A DNA stretch of 64,000 nucleotides from Paraburkholderia gardini (GCF_907164575.1 NZ_CAJQYY010000015.1:62001-126000); one strand, 5' to 3'; shown: positions 19,976 through 29,306, counted from the stretch's first letter. Program-made: numbers and translations. The notes: generated by a model not told the origin, from the sequence alone.

Positions 19976-20398
19976 ATGAGCGACGCCATTCAGCGCACGG
20001 CTACGTCACAGTCCGTCGTCAAGATCAGGCCCGACCGGGAAATTGCCACGCAGCAGCGGCTTCCGTACTTCGTGGGGTTGTCGGCACAGTCGGCCGGCAC
20101 GCGCGAACTGTCGATGTATCTCATCGTCGTGCCGCCCGGCGGCCATGCGGAACCGCATTCGCATCGCGGCTACGAGACGGGAATCTATGTGCTGGAAGGT
20201 AGTGTGGAGACGCGCTACGGCGCCGGGCTGCGCGAATCGGTGATCACCGGGGCCGGCGATTTTCTGTTTATTCCACCGGGCGTGCCGCATCAGCCGTTCA
20301 ATCTGAGCGAGACGACGCCCGCGAGAGCGATCGTCGCGCGCACGCTCGCGGACGAAACCGAGCAGATCGTGCCGTACGATCCGTCCGTCGACGGCTGA
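19976..20398 (+). CDS. Cupin-domain protein
   Basis: A 140-residue single cupin barrel. Motif 1 is GGHAEPHSHRGYETGIYVLEG (metal ligands H, H and E) and motif 2 is GDFLFIPPGVPHQPFN with the last histidine. The cytosolic, signal-less protein could be a small dioxygenase, isomerase or sensor. It is divergent from ahpC and shares its control region, so it may be part of the peroxide response. ATG follows CAGCAGGAG. Confidence 0.85.
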   Translation: MSDAIQRTATSQSVVKIRPDREIATQQRLPYFVGLSAQSAGTRELSMYLIVVPPGGHAEPHSHRGYETGIYVLEGSVETRYGAGLRESVITGAGDFLFIPPGVPHQPFNLSETTPARAIVARTLADETEQIVPYDPSVDG

Positions 20399-20510
20399 AG
20401 GCGGCCTCGTTTGCCGGGATGAAGGTGTCGATTCCTGAAGCGGGTTCGCGTGCTGCGGCCACGTCCGGGTTATCTCCGCTTATCCGGCTCCGCTTCCCGG
20501 TCGCTGCCGC

Positions 20511-21461
20511 TCAGGCCGCGGCCGCCTGCGGCATCGCGGCTTCGCTGTGTTCGCCGTGTTCGCCGCCCAGCGCGTCGGTGAGGTCCGCGAACATCTGCGC
20601 GAGTTCGCCCGTCATCAGCGCGAAGTCCGAGTCGAAACGTTCGTCGTCGTTCTGCGCGGTCGGATCCGACGCTTCCTTCACGACGTCGAGCGGCGTGACG
20701 CGCTTGATCACGAGCGAAGGCGTCATCACGAACGAAATGCGGTCGTTCCAGGTCATCGCGAGACGCATGCACTGCTTGCCTGCCTCGATGTGGCGACGCA
20801 TGTCGTCGGCTTCAAGCGCGTGGCCAACGTAGCGCACGGTCGCGTTGCCCTCGCCTGCCGAGCGCAGTTCGGCATCCTGGTCGACGGTAAAGCCGCCGGG
20901 CGCATCGCCTGAAAGCAGCCAGTCGGTCATCGCCGCAACCGGCGACAGCGCGACACGCACGCTTGCGAGCGGCAACCCGTCGATGGATTTGACGAGCAGG
21001 CCGCGCACATCGTCGGCGAGTGCCTGCGCGGCGGCGTCGATGACGAGCCAGCCGCTGGCCGTATCGATCCACACGCGCGTGTCGCGACGGATGCTGAACG
21101 CGCGCGGCAGCAACTCGTCGGTGACCTGCTCCTTGATCTCCTTCATCTGCTTGCGGCCAGGCTTGTAGCCCTGCTGTTCCTCGATCTCGAGCGCGCGCGC
21201 CTTCGTGACCTGGTTCACCACCGACGCCGGCAGCAGCTTCTTTTCCGAGCGGAACGTGAGCAGCATCTGACGATGATTCGAGTAGACGAGCGCGCCGCTC
21301 TCGCCATTGTCGCTGCTACGCGACGGCGCCCAGCCGTGGCGCTGCATCTCGACACTGCTGCCGGGCTGGAACGCGTGCGCCGCGAGGGCGTCCTCGAGTT
21401 GCTCAGCAGTGATGGACCACGGGGACGAAAGACGGTGAAGCTGAAGATTCTTGAACCACAT
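20511..21461 (-). CDS. rdgC: Recombination-associated protein RdgC
   Basis: A nucleoid-bound, ring-forming double-strand DNA-binding protein that limits RecA activity. 316 residues, opening [11 protein letters not shown] as in the family, with the conserved middle [19 protein letters not shown] and a Gln/Ala-rich tail. I choose the conserved MWF start at 21461 over an upstream one. It stands alone; a transposase relic lies just behind its promoter. Confidence 0.93.
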   Translation of the reverse strand: MWFKNLQLHRLSSPWSITAEQLEDALAAHAFQPGSSVEMQRHGWAPSRSSDNGESGALVYSNHRQMLLTFRSEKKLLPASVVNQVTKARALEIEEQQGYKPGRKQMKEIKEQVTDELLPRAFSIRRDTRVWIDTASGWLVIDAAAQALADDVRGLLVKSIDGLPLASVRVALSPVAAMTDWLLSGDAPGGFTVDQDAELRSAGEGNATVRYVGHALEADDMRRHIEAGKQCMRLAMTWNDRISFVMTPSLVIKRVTPLDVVKEASDPTAQNDDERFDSDFALMTGELAQMFADLTDALGGEHGEHSEAAMPQAAAA

Positions 21462-21597
21462 GTGGATGCGCCCGGCAAAGGGCAAGATTCTATACGAGCG
21501 CGCGCGGTTCACGCGCGGATGTCACCGTACGTGTTGAAGTGCGCTCAAGAAAGGGAGTTTTCGTACGCCAAGGCTACGCCACGGCCGCCCCGGCGCT

Positions 21598-21954
21598 GGC
21601 GGGCTTCCCGGCCAGCTCATTTCGATCGCCGCACCGCTGCGTCACAGCCTGACCTGCGATCAGGGCAAGGAGTTGACCCGTCACAAGGATTTCACCGTCA
21701 GAACCGGCGTGGCGGTCTACTTCCGTGACTCCCGCAGTCCCTGGCAGCGCGGCACCTGCGAGAACACCAACCGCCTGCTGCGCCAGTACCTGCCCAAAGG
21801 CACCGACCTGAGCACCTTCACCCAGGACGATCTCGATGCCCTTGCCGACAACCTCGACGCCCGGCCACGCGCCACTCACGCGTTCCATTCCCCTCCCGAA
21901 GTCTTTGCTCGAATACTCGCATTGACCCATCGACCGCCAGGCTCAATTCAATAA
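21598..21954 (+). pseudogene. IS30-family transposase, C-terminal remnant
   Basis: Only the last third of an IS30-type DDE transposase remains. DSRSPWQRGTCENTNRLLRQ with the catalytic glutamate region, then LPKGTDLSTFTQDDLDALAD and RPRATHAFHSPPEVFARI, is the standard C-terminus. The reading frame extends left to about 21598 and then loses similarity; no start codon or upstream DDE residues remain. Downstream bases (CCCTGTTGCAACCGGG) may be what is left of the element's right end. It is inactive. Confidence 0.8.
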
Positions 21955-22045
21955 CTCAACCCTGTTGCAACCGGGATTTGAAACCGGCAACTGATTGGTC
22001 ATAGCATTTCCGGCAGGCTTTCAAATTCTTGAGGGCCGCTTAAAG

Positions 22046-22417
22046 TCAGGCCTGTGCCAGGGACCCGGCAGCGAGCCGTTGGCGCCAGGTGATCCAGCCG
22101 ACAACAATCGATAGTGTCGCCACGACAAGTGGCGCCACCCCATGTCGGTATTCGCCGTGAAGTGTGACGGTCGCGAGCGCAGCCAGCATCACGGTGCAGC
22201 CGAGCGCCGAACCCCACAGCCGCGTCCTTGCCCGCGCCAGCAGAACGGCGGTCATGAGTTCCAGCGAACCGGTCACGAAATGGAACCAGTGCGGATATCC
22301 CCACTTCAGATATTCCTCAATGATGGATCGCGGGGCGACGATGTTGCTGAGCGATCCCACGACGAAAAAAGCGGCAAGAGCCAACGGTAATACCTGGCGC
22401 CAGGAAATCCGGGACAT
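22046..22417 (-). CDS. DoxX-like / DUF4345-type membrane protein
   Basis: About 123 residues with four hydrophobic helices (VLPLALAAFFVVGSLSNIV; HWFHFVTGSLELMTAVLLA; LGCTVMLAALATVTLHGEY; VVATLSIVVGWITW). The second-helix pattern with HWFHFVTG and ELMTA fits the DoxX superfamily, linked to thiol redox and stress. ATG at 22417 follows AAGGAAGGAAGA; ATG at 22459 (MKGFVLG) is an alternative. It follows the NmrA-like gene on the same strand by 79 bases, so they are probably an operon under the divergent HxlR. Confidence 0.8.
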   Translation of the reverse strand: MSRISWRQVLPLALAAFFVVGSLSNIVAPRSIIEEYLKWGYPHWFHFVTGSLELMTAVLLARARTRLWGSALGCTVMLAALATVTLHGEYRHGVAPLVVATLSIVVGWITWRQRLAAGSLAQA

Positions 22418-22496
22418 TCTTCCTTCCTTGTCTGATGCACCCAAAACAAAACCTTTCATGTTAGACCTCGATCTTTCCTGGTGTGAATGCCGCGGT

Positions 22497-23369
22497 TCAT
22501 GCCGTAGCGGCCTTGTGGGCCGCCGCAAAGACATCGCGAGGGGACGTCGTGCCCGCGACATGCTCCGTACCCTCGACGCCGAGGTCCATCCAGCCCGCGT
22601 TGACGGCATCGAACATCGCTTCGGCCGGTCCAGTCTGGCCCTTCGGGATGCCGAGCTGTTCGAACGCTGCCGGCCAGCCGGCCCGCGGGATGGCAAAGGC
22701 CTTGACGTCGCGTTGCATGACTTCGCCCAGTTGGGCCGCGACTTCATCCGCGCTGACCATCGAGCCAAGCTCGACGACGCGATGCCCGGACCACGCCGGC
22801 CCGGTCAGCAGTGTCGCCACCTCGGCGCCGATATCGTCGGTCGCGACCATGGTCGATTTCCGGCTCGTCGGGTTGTAGTAGACGGGTAGCGTGCCGCCCT
22901 GGGCGACGTGCAGGCCGTAAAGGAAGTTTTCGAAAAACCCGCCGGCTCGCACACAGGCGACCGGCAATGTGAGGTGGCGAAATCCTTGCTCCAGAAGCGA
23001 CAGCGCCGTGATCATCCCCAGCCCGCTGGTTCTGTTCGCACCCATCGACGAAAGCACAACCACCCGCGGCGGCGCTGCCCTGGTCAGCGCCTCGACAAAG
23101 TTCGCGATCACGCTCTTTGCTTCCCTGAAATCAGGCGAGGGTGCCCAGACAGCCGGCAGCATGACAAATGCACCTTCGACCCCTTCGAGCGCCCGCTCGA
23201 CGGCCGCCGCATCATTCCAGTCGCCATCGACCAGTTCCACACCTTGATCCGCCCAATTTGTCGCCTTCTCGCGATTGCGGACCAGCGCGCGTACATTTTT
23301 GCCTTGCGCCAGCAGATGTCGGGCCGTTGCGCCGCCTGCGCGTCCTGTAATTCCCATGACCAAAAACAT
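22497..23369 (-). CDS. NmrA-family NAD(P)-binding protein
   Basis: 290 residues, an atypical SDR with a Rossmann glycine motif at the start (MGITGRAGGATARHLLAQG), the basic segment ALVRNREKA that suggests NADPH, and VVVLSSMGA in place of the usual catalytic site. No YxxxK is obvious, so it may act as a redox sensor or a quinone-reductase-like protein. It is divergent from the HxlR regulator, the usual arrangement for quinone- or aldehyde-responsive pairs. Confidence 0.88.
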   Translation of the reverse strand: MFLVMGITGRAGGATARHLLAQGKNVRALVRNREKATNWADQGVELVDGDWNDAAAVERALEGVEGAFVMLPAVWAPSPDFREAKSVIANFVEALTRAAPPRVVVLSSMGANRTSGLGMITALSLLEQGFRHLTLPVACVRAGGFFENFLYGLHVAQGGTLPVYYNPTSRKSTMVATDDIGAEVATLLTGPAWSGHRVVELGSMVSADEVAAQLGEVMQRDVKAFAIPRAGWPAAFEQLGIPKGQTGPAEAMFDAVNAGWMDLGVEGTEHVAGTTSPRDVFAAAHKAATA

Positions 23370-23820
23370 GTGTTTCTCCTGAAATCTGTATTGCCTTTAA
23401 ACGCCAACTCGCGATCTGGAGATTCATCCTGATACGCTGTTGCTGGAAAGAATGTGTCGCCCAACCCATCGATGGAGATGATCAGCAGGCGCTCGACTCC
23501 GGCAAAGGCCACGGCGAGCGGGGCTGGATCGTTGAAATCTGCTTTGAGCTTCGCGGCGAAGCGGCTCAATTTCCGCGGGTTGCGGCGGGCTGCGGCTGGA
23601 TGCGGTGATATCGGAATCTCCGGCTTCCATTCGCAACTCCACCACACGGCGGCCCGGATGTCCGCCAGAGCCTGGGTATGGAAGGCGGACGGGAACAGGG
23701 CCTGACATCTGAGCTCCTTGAGGAATAGTCTATGTTTGAGGGCAGGTCTATCATAGAGACCTATGCCTCGCTCCGGAAGGAGGCAGTTTTTTGTTACCAG
23801 AAGAGTTAAAGGGAACCTGA
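23370..23820. other. NmrA-HxlR divergent interval with coding-like remnant and a dyad
   Basis: 450 bases. The leftward frame about 23440-23720 has coding character (IRAAVWWSCEWKPEIP ... LIISIDGLGDTFFP) but no start, no domain I recognise and no continuation, so it may be a gene fossil. Nearer the HxlR gene, AGGTCT (23744-23749) and AGACCT (23757-23762) form a dyad with a 7-base spacer, the most likely HxlR operator. Confidence 0.45.
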
Positions 23821-24240
23821 ATGAGCACCGCACAGAATGCGATCGAGAGATTCAGCCGATATCAACGTCAATCAGGCGACGCCCAGCCCGCACATTGCGC
23901 GGTTCGTGACGTGCTCGACCGCATCGGCGACAAATGGAGCATGCTCATGATCATGGAGCTCGCGACGCGATCGCAGCGCTTCAGCGAGCTTCACCGAGCG
24001 ATCCCGGACATTTCCAGGCGCATGCTTACCCAGACACTCCGCGATCTGGAGCGCGACGGACTCATCACCCGCCATGTTTTTCCCACCAGGCCGCCGACCG
24101 TCGAATATCGTCTGGCCCCGCTAGGCCAATCCCTGCTGGACCCGATGGCGGCCCTTATCGATTGGGCCGATCGTCGTTATTCCGACATCCATGCCGCGCG
24201 CGTCCGCTTTGACGGCGCATCCGGTGATGTCCCGCGCTAG
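23821..24240 (+). CDS. HxlR-family transcriptional regulator
   Basis: 139 residues with the HxlR winged helix: [19 protein letters not shown], then [29 protein letters not shown] and the wing [13 protein letters not shown] cysteine (about residue 27) precedes the first helix, as in the redox- or electrophile-sensing members of the family. It is divergent from the nmrA/doxX-like pair, which it probably represses. Alone on its strand. Confidence 0.9.
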   Translation: MSTAQNAIERFSRYQRQSGDAQPAHCAVRDVLDRIGDKWSMLMIMELATRSQRFSELHRAIPDISRRMLTQTLRDLERDGLITRHVFPTRPPTVEYRLAPLGQSLLDPMAALIDWADRRYSDIHAARVRFDGASGDVPR

Positions 24241-24372
24241 ATGTTGGTCCGATGTGAGGTGGTGGCGAAAGCCTGAAGCGGGCAGTTCATATGTCCAGGC
24301 TTTGCAGATGGCGTGGAAGGTAAAAAAATCCGCTTCTTGAGGGAGCCCCGCGTTGTCCGCTTCAGCCTGATA

Positions 24373-24401
24373 AAAAAACGGGCGCTCCTTCGAACGCCCG
24401 C
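24373..24401 (-). terminator. Intrinsic terminator of the SDR gene
   Basis: On the minus strand GGGCG(TTCGAAGGA)GCGCCC-type stem is followed by seven Ts (24372-24378 on the plus strand as A-run). It lies 45 bases after the SDR stop. Confidence 0.7.
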
Positions 24402-24444
24402 CTCGTGACCGCGCCTGGCGCGAACAACTGTCGAAACAAACCGC

Positions 24445-25233
24445 CTAGAACGCCGATCTCACGACACCGCCATCCACGCGCAACGCCGCCCCATTCGTCG
24501 CAGCGGACGCTTCCGAGCACACATACACCACCATGTTCGCGACTTCTTCCGGCGTAGAGAAGCGCTTGAGCAGCGAACTCGGGCGCCCGGTTTCGAAGAA
24601 GCCCTTCTCGAACTCCTCGAACGATTTACCCGCAGCGAGCTTCGTTGCAAATTCAGCGACGCCATCGGACTTCGTCGGTCCCGGCAGCACCGCATTGACC
24701 GTGACGCCGGTGCCCGCGCAGCTCTCCGCAATGCCGCGCGACAGCCCGAGCTGGGCGGTCTTCGTCACGCCGTAGTGAATCATCTCGACCGGAATCTGGA
24801 TGCCGCTCTCGCTGCTGATAAAGACAATGCGCCCCCAGTTCTTCTGCTTCATCTTCGACAGATACGCCCGCGAGAGCCGTACGCCCGACATCACGTTGGT
24901 GTCGAAAAAATGCTGCCAGTCTTCGTCAGGAATTTCCTCGAACGGCTTCGGATCGAAGATGCCCAGGTTGTTCACCAGCACATCGACGGCCGGATGCTTT
25001 TCGACGAGCGCGGCAATCTGCTTCGGGTCGGCGAGATTGCCGGCGAAGCCTTCGACACGCGCGTCGGGAACCTGCGCGCGCAGCTTTGCCAGCGCTTCGT
25101 CCACCGATTCCCGCGAACGTCCATTGACGATCACGCGCGCGCCTTCGCGTGCGAGACCGGTGGCGATTGCAAACCCGATACCTTTGGTCGAGCCGGTAAC
25201 GAGCGCGAGTTTGTCCTTGAGATGCAGATCCAT
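24445..25233 (-). CDS. Short-chain dehydrogenase/reductase
   Basis: 262 residues. TGSTKGIG (residues about 12-19) binds the cofactor, NNLGIFDPKP replaces the NNAG motif, and the active site is S..YGVTK (ISSESG; YGVTKTAQL). The C-terminus ends with NGAALRVDGGVVRSAF, typical of 3-oxoacyl-ACP reductase-like SDRs. ATG at 25233 has GGAGGA upstream. It lies next to an epimerase fossil and a periplasmic cupin. Substrate unknown. Confidence 0.87.
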   Translation of the reverse strand: MDLHLKDKLALVTGSTKGIGFAIATGLAREGARVIVNGRSRESVDEALAKLRAQVPDARVEGFAGNLADPKQIAALVEKHPAVDVLVNNLGIFDPKPFEEIPDEDWQHFFDTNVMSGVRLSRAYLSKMKQKNWGRIVFISSESGIQIPVEMIHYGVTKTAQLGLSRGIAESCAGTGVTVNAVLPGPTKSDGVAEFATKLAAGKSFEEFEKGFFETGRPSSLLKRFSTPEEVANMVVYVCSEASAATNGAALRVDGGVVRSAF

Positions 25234-25287
25234 CGAAACGATTCCTCCAGAAAAATGCCGGCGCGCCCGCACGGTGCCATGCGCAAA

Positions 25288-25411
25288 CTAAGTCCGGATC
25301 TGGCGCGCGACGCGCCAGGCAGGGTCCCATCCTAGCGCTGTCGCGGCTTTTTCGCTCGTGACGGTACCGTCGGTTTCCGCCACGTTGTAGATGCCCGGTG
25401 TGCCCTTCGTT
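25288..25411 (-). pseudogene. C-terminal fossil of an NAD-dependent epimerase/dehydratase
   Basis: The leftward frame reads GTPGIYNVAETDGTVTS, then EKAATALGWDPAWRVAR and a stop at 25288-25290. This is the closing segment of extended-SDR epimerases (GIYNVAE...LGW.P.WR). There is no upstream body: the neighbouring cupin gene ends at 25421. The rest was deleted, leaving about 40 codons. Confidence 0.65.
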
Positions 25412-25420
25412 ATCGATGTT

Positions 25421-25849
25421 TCACTTTTTGTCGAAATTGACGAGGTTTTTCTCTTTCGTGTCGGCGATGAAAATGGCGAGCAGCTTTGCAGGCTCGGTAT
25501 CGCTCGCGTTTTCGCTGATCGTGTGATGCACGCCCGGGGCTTCGGTCCACGTCTCGCCCGCGTGATACACCCTGGATTCGCCGTTGTTCACCTGGCTGCG
25601 AATGGCGCCCGCCAGCACATAGCCGACCACGAATGCCTGGCCGTGACGGTGCGGCACCGATTTGCCGCCGGGCGCGTAATCGACGACGAGCGCGGTGATC
25701 GTCTTGCCAGGCACGTTCGGCAATGCATACGCGAACGCGGGGGTGATGGTTTCGTGCGGTGCTTCATCTGCGGCGAACGCAGCGGGAACTGCCGCGAGCG
25801 TCGCCAGGGACAGCAATGCTGCGATACGAACGGAGGTTCGGATGCTCAT
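25421..25849 (-). CDS. Periplasmic cupin protein, paralogue of 28656-29087
   Basis: 142 residues with a Sec signal (MSIRTSVRIAALLSLATLAA, cleavage after AFA) and one cupin barrel: PHRHGQAFVVGYVLAGAIRS with the metal ligands and GETWTEAPGVHHTISEN with the last histidine. It is very similar over the barrel to the protein at 28656-29087, which lies in the opposite orientation across the MFS and azoreductase genes. Exported single-domain cupins of this kind may be dioxygenase- or quercetinase-like; no substrate can be given. Confidence 0.85.
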   Translation of the reverse strand: MSIRTSVRIAALLSLATLAAVPAAFAADEAPHETITPAFAYALPNVPGKTITALVVDYAPGGKSVPHRHGQAFVVGYVLAGAIRSQVNNGESRVYHAGETWTEAPGVHHTISENASDTEPAKLLAIFIADTKEKNLVNFDKK

Positions 25850-26087
25850 GGCGGGTTTCCTTTGACGGCGCGACATATCAGGCGAAAACGTCGAAGACCT
25901 GCCTGCCGGACCGATGCGTTCATCAGGGGAACCGCAGGTTAGCACCGGCCCCGAATGCTTTCAACGCAGGGGCCTGAAAGACGCAGCTTGCAACACGGTC
26001 TGTTCGTGACTCCTTCACAGCCGCGAGCGGGTGCCCTGTGCGGGCGGCGACGGCACTGCCAATACTCCGCTGCGTCACCGTCCGCTA

Positions 26088-27338
26088 TTACCGCGCGCCC
26101 GCCTGTGCGCCCTGATCGCGCGACTGGCGCGAAACGAGCGGCGCGATGAAATCGACACCCAGCGTGATCACAAGCGCAGCCGCGCCGATGACGAACAGCA
26201 GGCGATGGTTTCCACCGCTACCGTTGAAGATCGCCGAATAGCTGTAGCCCGCCAGCGCCTGAAACGCGGCGAACGCGGTCGTGACGCGGCTCCAGATCAC
26301 GTTTTGCTTCGCGGCGTTGCCCGGCGCGGCTTCATGCACACGGGCCAGCATGAGCGGAACGATGCCGGGCGGAAACGTGCCGATCACCACTGTCAACAGA
26401 CCAATCACAACGTGATTGCTCGAAACCGCGAGCCATGCCACCGCGATCGCCTGCACCAGCACGAGCACACGCAGCGCGAAACGTGAACCGAAACGGTCCG
26501 CGAAAACGCCGTACACCGGCGGCCCGAAAATCGCGCCGACGCCGTACAGTATCCAGAACAGCGACCCGAGGTGCGCGCCCGCGCCGAGTCCGCGTGCAAT
26601 GAAGTCGACGAGAAACACCATCGTCGGCACGAGCCCAATCGCCATCAATGCGTATTCGACGTACAGCGCGTTGATCTCCACACCGGACGTGACAGGCGCC
26701 GCGCCCGACGCGTCGATTCCGGCTGGCTTTGCTGCGGGCGCGTCCTGCGTCGGCCAGCCGGTCCAGCTTGCGGCGGTCAGCACGGCGGACAGCACCGCGA
26801 GACCGATCCACGCTTCGCGCAGACCGAATTTCAGCAGCAACGGCACGATCGTGCCCGACGCCGCGATGCCAAGCCCAAGCCCGAGAAACACCGCACCACT
26901 CGCGAGGCCCTTGCGATCGCCCGGCACGTGCGGCAACACAGTCGCCGCGACCAGCACCATGATCGCCCCACCCGCGACCCCGGACAGCAGACGCCATGCA
27001 AAGAACCAGCCGACCGAAACCGGAAACGCGCAGGCCAGAAAGGCCAGCGTGACCAGCACCTTCATGCCGCGCAACGTATGGACGTTCGACACGCGGCTCC
27101 CCAATGGACGACCGATGAGCGCGCCGATCAGATAGCCGGCCAGGTTCGCCGCGCCAAGGTAGACGACATCGGATGCTGAAAACCAGTGCGCCTGGATCAG
27201 CGAAGGGATCAGCGGCGTGTAAGCGAACCGCGCAAGGCCGATGCTGATGAGACTGGCGCTCAGGCCAGCAAAAATATGCCGCCAGACCGCGGCGTTACTC
27301 GCCGCCGATGGCGTTTCGAGAAGTGCTGGACTCGACAT
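26088..27338 (-). CDS. MFS transporter, YbfB/YjiJ-like
   Basis: 416 residues with twelve predicted membrane helices. The first helix pair contains GLARFAYTPLIPSLIQ, the YbfB/YjiJ mark, and the RPLGSRVSN loop is the MFS motif-A equivalent. Members are probable exporters of small organic molecules. Start MSSPALLETP at 27338 has only a weak GGAGC. Two tandem operator-like dyads lie 77-128 bases upstream. Divergent from the azoreductase gene. Confidence 0.88.
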   Translation of the reverse strand: MSSPALLETPSAASNAAVWRHIFAGLSASLISIGLARFAYTPLIPSLIQAHWFSASDVVYLGAANLAGYLIGALIGRPLGSRVSNVHTLRGMKVLVTLAFLACAFPVSVGWFFAWRLLSGVAGGAIMVLVAATVLPHVPGDRKGLASGAVFLGLGLGIAASGTIVPLLLKFGLREAWIGLAVLSAVLTAASWTGWPTQDAPAAKPAGIDASGAAPVTSGVEINALYVEYALMAIGLVPTMVFLVDFIARGLGAGAHLGSLFWILYGVGAIFGPPVYGVFADRFGSRFALRVLVLVQAIAVAWLAVSSNHVVIGLLTVVIGTFPPGIVPLMLARVHEAAPGNAAKQNVIWSRVTTAFAAFQALAGYSYSAIFNGSGGNHRLLFVIGAAALVITLGVDFIAPLVSRQSRDQGAQAGAR

Positions 27339-27414
27339 GAATCGGGTGCTCCGCAAAAGAACTGCACGACGTGCAGGCGTGCCTAAAGGACGGAATGTCG
27401 CTTCGCCGTCATTT

Positions 27415-27466
27415 TTGACATGAATGACAATGTTTGCATCGTAGTAGTCGTTGACATTGATGTCAA
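27415..27466. promoter_or_regulatory. Two tandem dyads upstream of the MFS gene
   Basis: TTGACAT-TG-ATGTCAA at 27451-27466 is a perfect 7-2-7 dyad. A second copy, TTGACAT-GA-ATGACAA at 27415-27430, differs by one arm base and lies exactly 36 bp away. Repeated, spaced dyads of this size suit TetR- or MarR-type regulators. The cognate regulator is not obvious. Confidence 0.6.
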
Positions 27467-27675
27467 TGATTGTGTGCGCCAACACTGTGTTCACGAAAAC
27501 ATGCAAGTGATGCGATGCACGCATATCCGGCGTGTCCATCGGCGACACGCATCGCCCGTCGTATAAGGCATTGCGCGTTTTCCGATGTTTCGTTGCCCTC
27601 TTTCTGAACGCTTCCTGCGGACCCGACCCGCGACGACCCCTCCCTTGCAACGCCGCACGAAAGTGTTTATTCTTC

Positions 27676-27700
27676 AACTACGATACATTGAGTCGTAGTT
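27676..27700. promoter_or_regulatory. Operator-like dyad upstream of the azoreductase gene
   Basis: AACTACGA (27676-27683) and TCGTAGTT (27693-27700) are perfect inverted arms with a 9-base spacer, 130 bases before the azoR ATG. The same architecture (ACTCCGA-N9-TCGGAGT) recurs at the Rrf2 gene start at 30441-30463. Confidence 0.6.
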
Positions 27701-27829
27701 AAAACGATTCTTCAGACACATGTTCTTGACTGCGTCGGCAGAAGGCACGTGTATCGATCCCGCCGCTTCAGGCTCACCGGATGACCTCGTTCGATCTGCG
27801 GAGCCACACATTTGATATGGAGAGCAGAA

Positions 27830-28477
27830 ATGAAGGTGATGCATGTCGATTCGAGCGCGAAACGCGAATGGTCGAACTCACGGGCGCTCGCCCGACATTT
27901 CATCGATGAACTACGTGCGCAGGGCGTCGATGTCGAAGTGGACTATCTGGATCTGACGGTCGATACGCCGCGTCACGTCGACGAAGCGTTCGCGATCGCC
28001 ACGTACCGCCCCGCCGAAGAGCGCACGGATGAAATGAAGGCCACGCTCGCCGCTTCCGACGCGCTGTGCAAGCGCCTCTTCGAAGCCGACGCGTTTGTGT
28101 TCGCGATGCCGATGTACAACTGGTCGATGCCGTCGGTCTTCAAGGCGTTCGTCGACAGCGTGACGCGCCCTGGCCTCACCTATCTCGCGCAACCGGATGG
28201 CCGCATCGCCGGTCAGTTCAATCGCCAGAAGACGCTTTTCATCACCACGCGCGGCGCGGATCTGCGTCCGGGCGGCATGTTCTCCTCAATGGATGCGTTG
28301 ACACCCGCGCTCAAGGCCGCCTTCGGTTTTATCGGCGTGGCCGGGCCTACCTTCGTCGACGCGCAACCGCTGCAGTTCTCCGACCAGGAAGCCCGTACGG
28401 CCGCGCTGGCTCGCGCGAGATCCGAACTCTCGAACATTGCCGTGCAGTGGGCGATTCACGAAGCCGTAGCGGCCTGA
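27830..28477 (+). CDS. azoR: FMN-dependent NADH-azoreductase / NAD(P)H quinone reductase
   Basis: 215 residues of the flavodoxin-like AzoR family, which reduces quinones and azo compounds by two electrons and so protects against electrophiles. FMN phosphate-binding segment is HVDSSAKREWSNSRALARHF (residues 5-24), and the FMN contact loop is FAMPMYNWSMPSVFKAFVD (near 90). ATG at 27830 has GGAGA upstream. The next gene on the strand is a secreted cupin. Likely controlled through the dyad at 27676. Confidence 0.9.
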   Translation: MKVMHVDSSAKREWSNSRALARHFIDELRAQGVDVEVDYLDLTVDTPRHVDEAFAIATYRPAEERTDEMKATLAASDALCKRLFEADAFVFAMPMYNWSMPSVFKAFVDSVTRPGLTYLAQPDGRIAGQFNRQKTLFITTRGADLRPGGMFSSMDALTPALKAAFGFIGVAGPTFVDAQPLQFSDQEARTAALARARSELSNIAVQWAIHEAVAA

Positions 28478-28655
28478 GCGATAGGCCTCTAACCCGTGAC
28501 CTGCGCGCATCACGCGAAACCGCGGACCTGTGCGTGGTTCATGCCGGCCAGCCGATCCAGATTCGTTTGCATTTGCATTTGACCAACACGCAGCGGTGGA
28601 CATCGACCCGATTTCGCCTCGACCGTTGCACCTTTTTTCTGACTGGAGAAACAGC

Positions 28656-29087
28656 ATGAGCACCTTGAAGATGATCCTCGCTTCCACCGTTGTCGCGCTT
28701 GCCACCTCGGCGATGCCTCCGCTCGTTCACGCGCACGGCACCGACGATGTACGCGACAACATCACCCCGGCCTTCGGGACCGCGATCGCGAACGTGCCGG
28801 GCAAGACGATGACCGCCATCGTCGTCGATTACAAACCCGGGCAGAAATCGCCGCCGCATCGCCACGGTCAGGCGTTCGTCGTCGGCTACGTGTTGTCGGG
28901 CGCGATCCGCAGCCAGTTGAACGACGGTGAAACGCGCGTGTATCACGCGGGTGAGAGCTGGACCGAAGTGCCGGGCGTGCATCACACGATCAGCGAGAAC
29001 GCGAGCTCGACAGAGCCCGCGAAGCTGCTCGCCATCTTCGTCGCCGACGACAGTGACAGGAATCTCGTCACATGGGACAAGCATTAG
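28656..29087 (+). CDS. Periplasmic cupin protein, paralogue of 25421-25849
   Basis: 143 residues; signal peptide MSTLKMILASTVVALATSAM ending VHA, then a cupin barrel (PPHRHGQAFVVGYVLSGAIR; ESWTEVPGVHHTISENAS). Barrel residues are largely identical to the cupin at 25421, including GQAFVVGYVL and EPAKLLAIF. ATG follows GACTGGAGAAACAGC. It lies 178 bases after azoR on the same strand and may be co-transcribed. Confidence 0.85.
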   Translation: MSTLKMILASTVVALATSAMPPLVHAHGTDDVRDNITPAFGTAIANVPGKTMTAIVVDYKPGQKSPPHRHGQAFVVGYVLSGAIRSQLNDGETRVYHAGESWTEVPGVHHTISENASSTEPAKLLAIFVADDSDRNLVTWDKH

Positions 29088-29306
29088 GCGCTTGACGCTG
29101 CGTGCAAACAGGGGCTAGCGCCTGCGCGACGACAGCGGCCCCTGATATATCCCGCATTCAACGGGGCGAAATCCGGCTTAACGGCGAGCGTTAACAACGC
29201 TTAACTTGTTTCAGGCCCTCGCAGCAACAAAAATGAAAGCACGGAAAGATGCGGCTCCTGACACGACATCGGTCCAGCTTCGCCAGTTATCCAACGAAGG
29301 TGAAAC

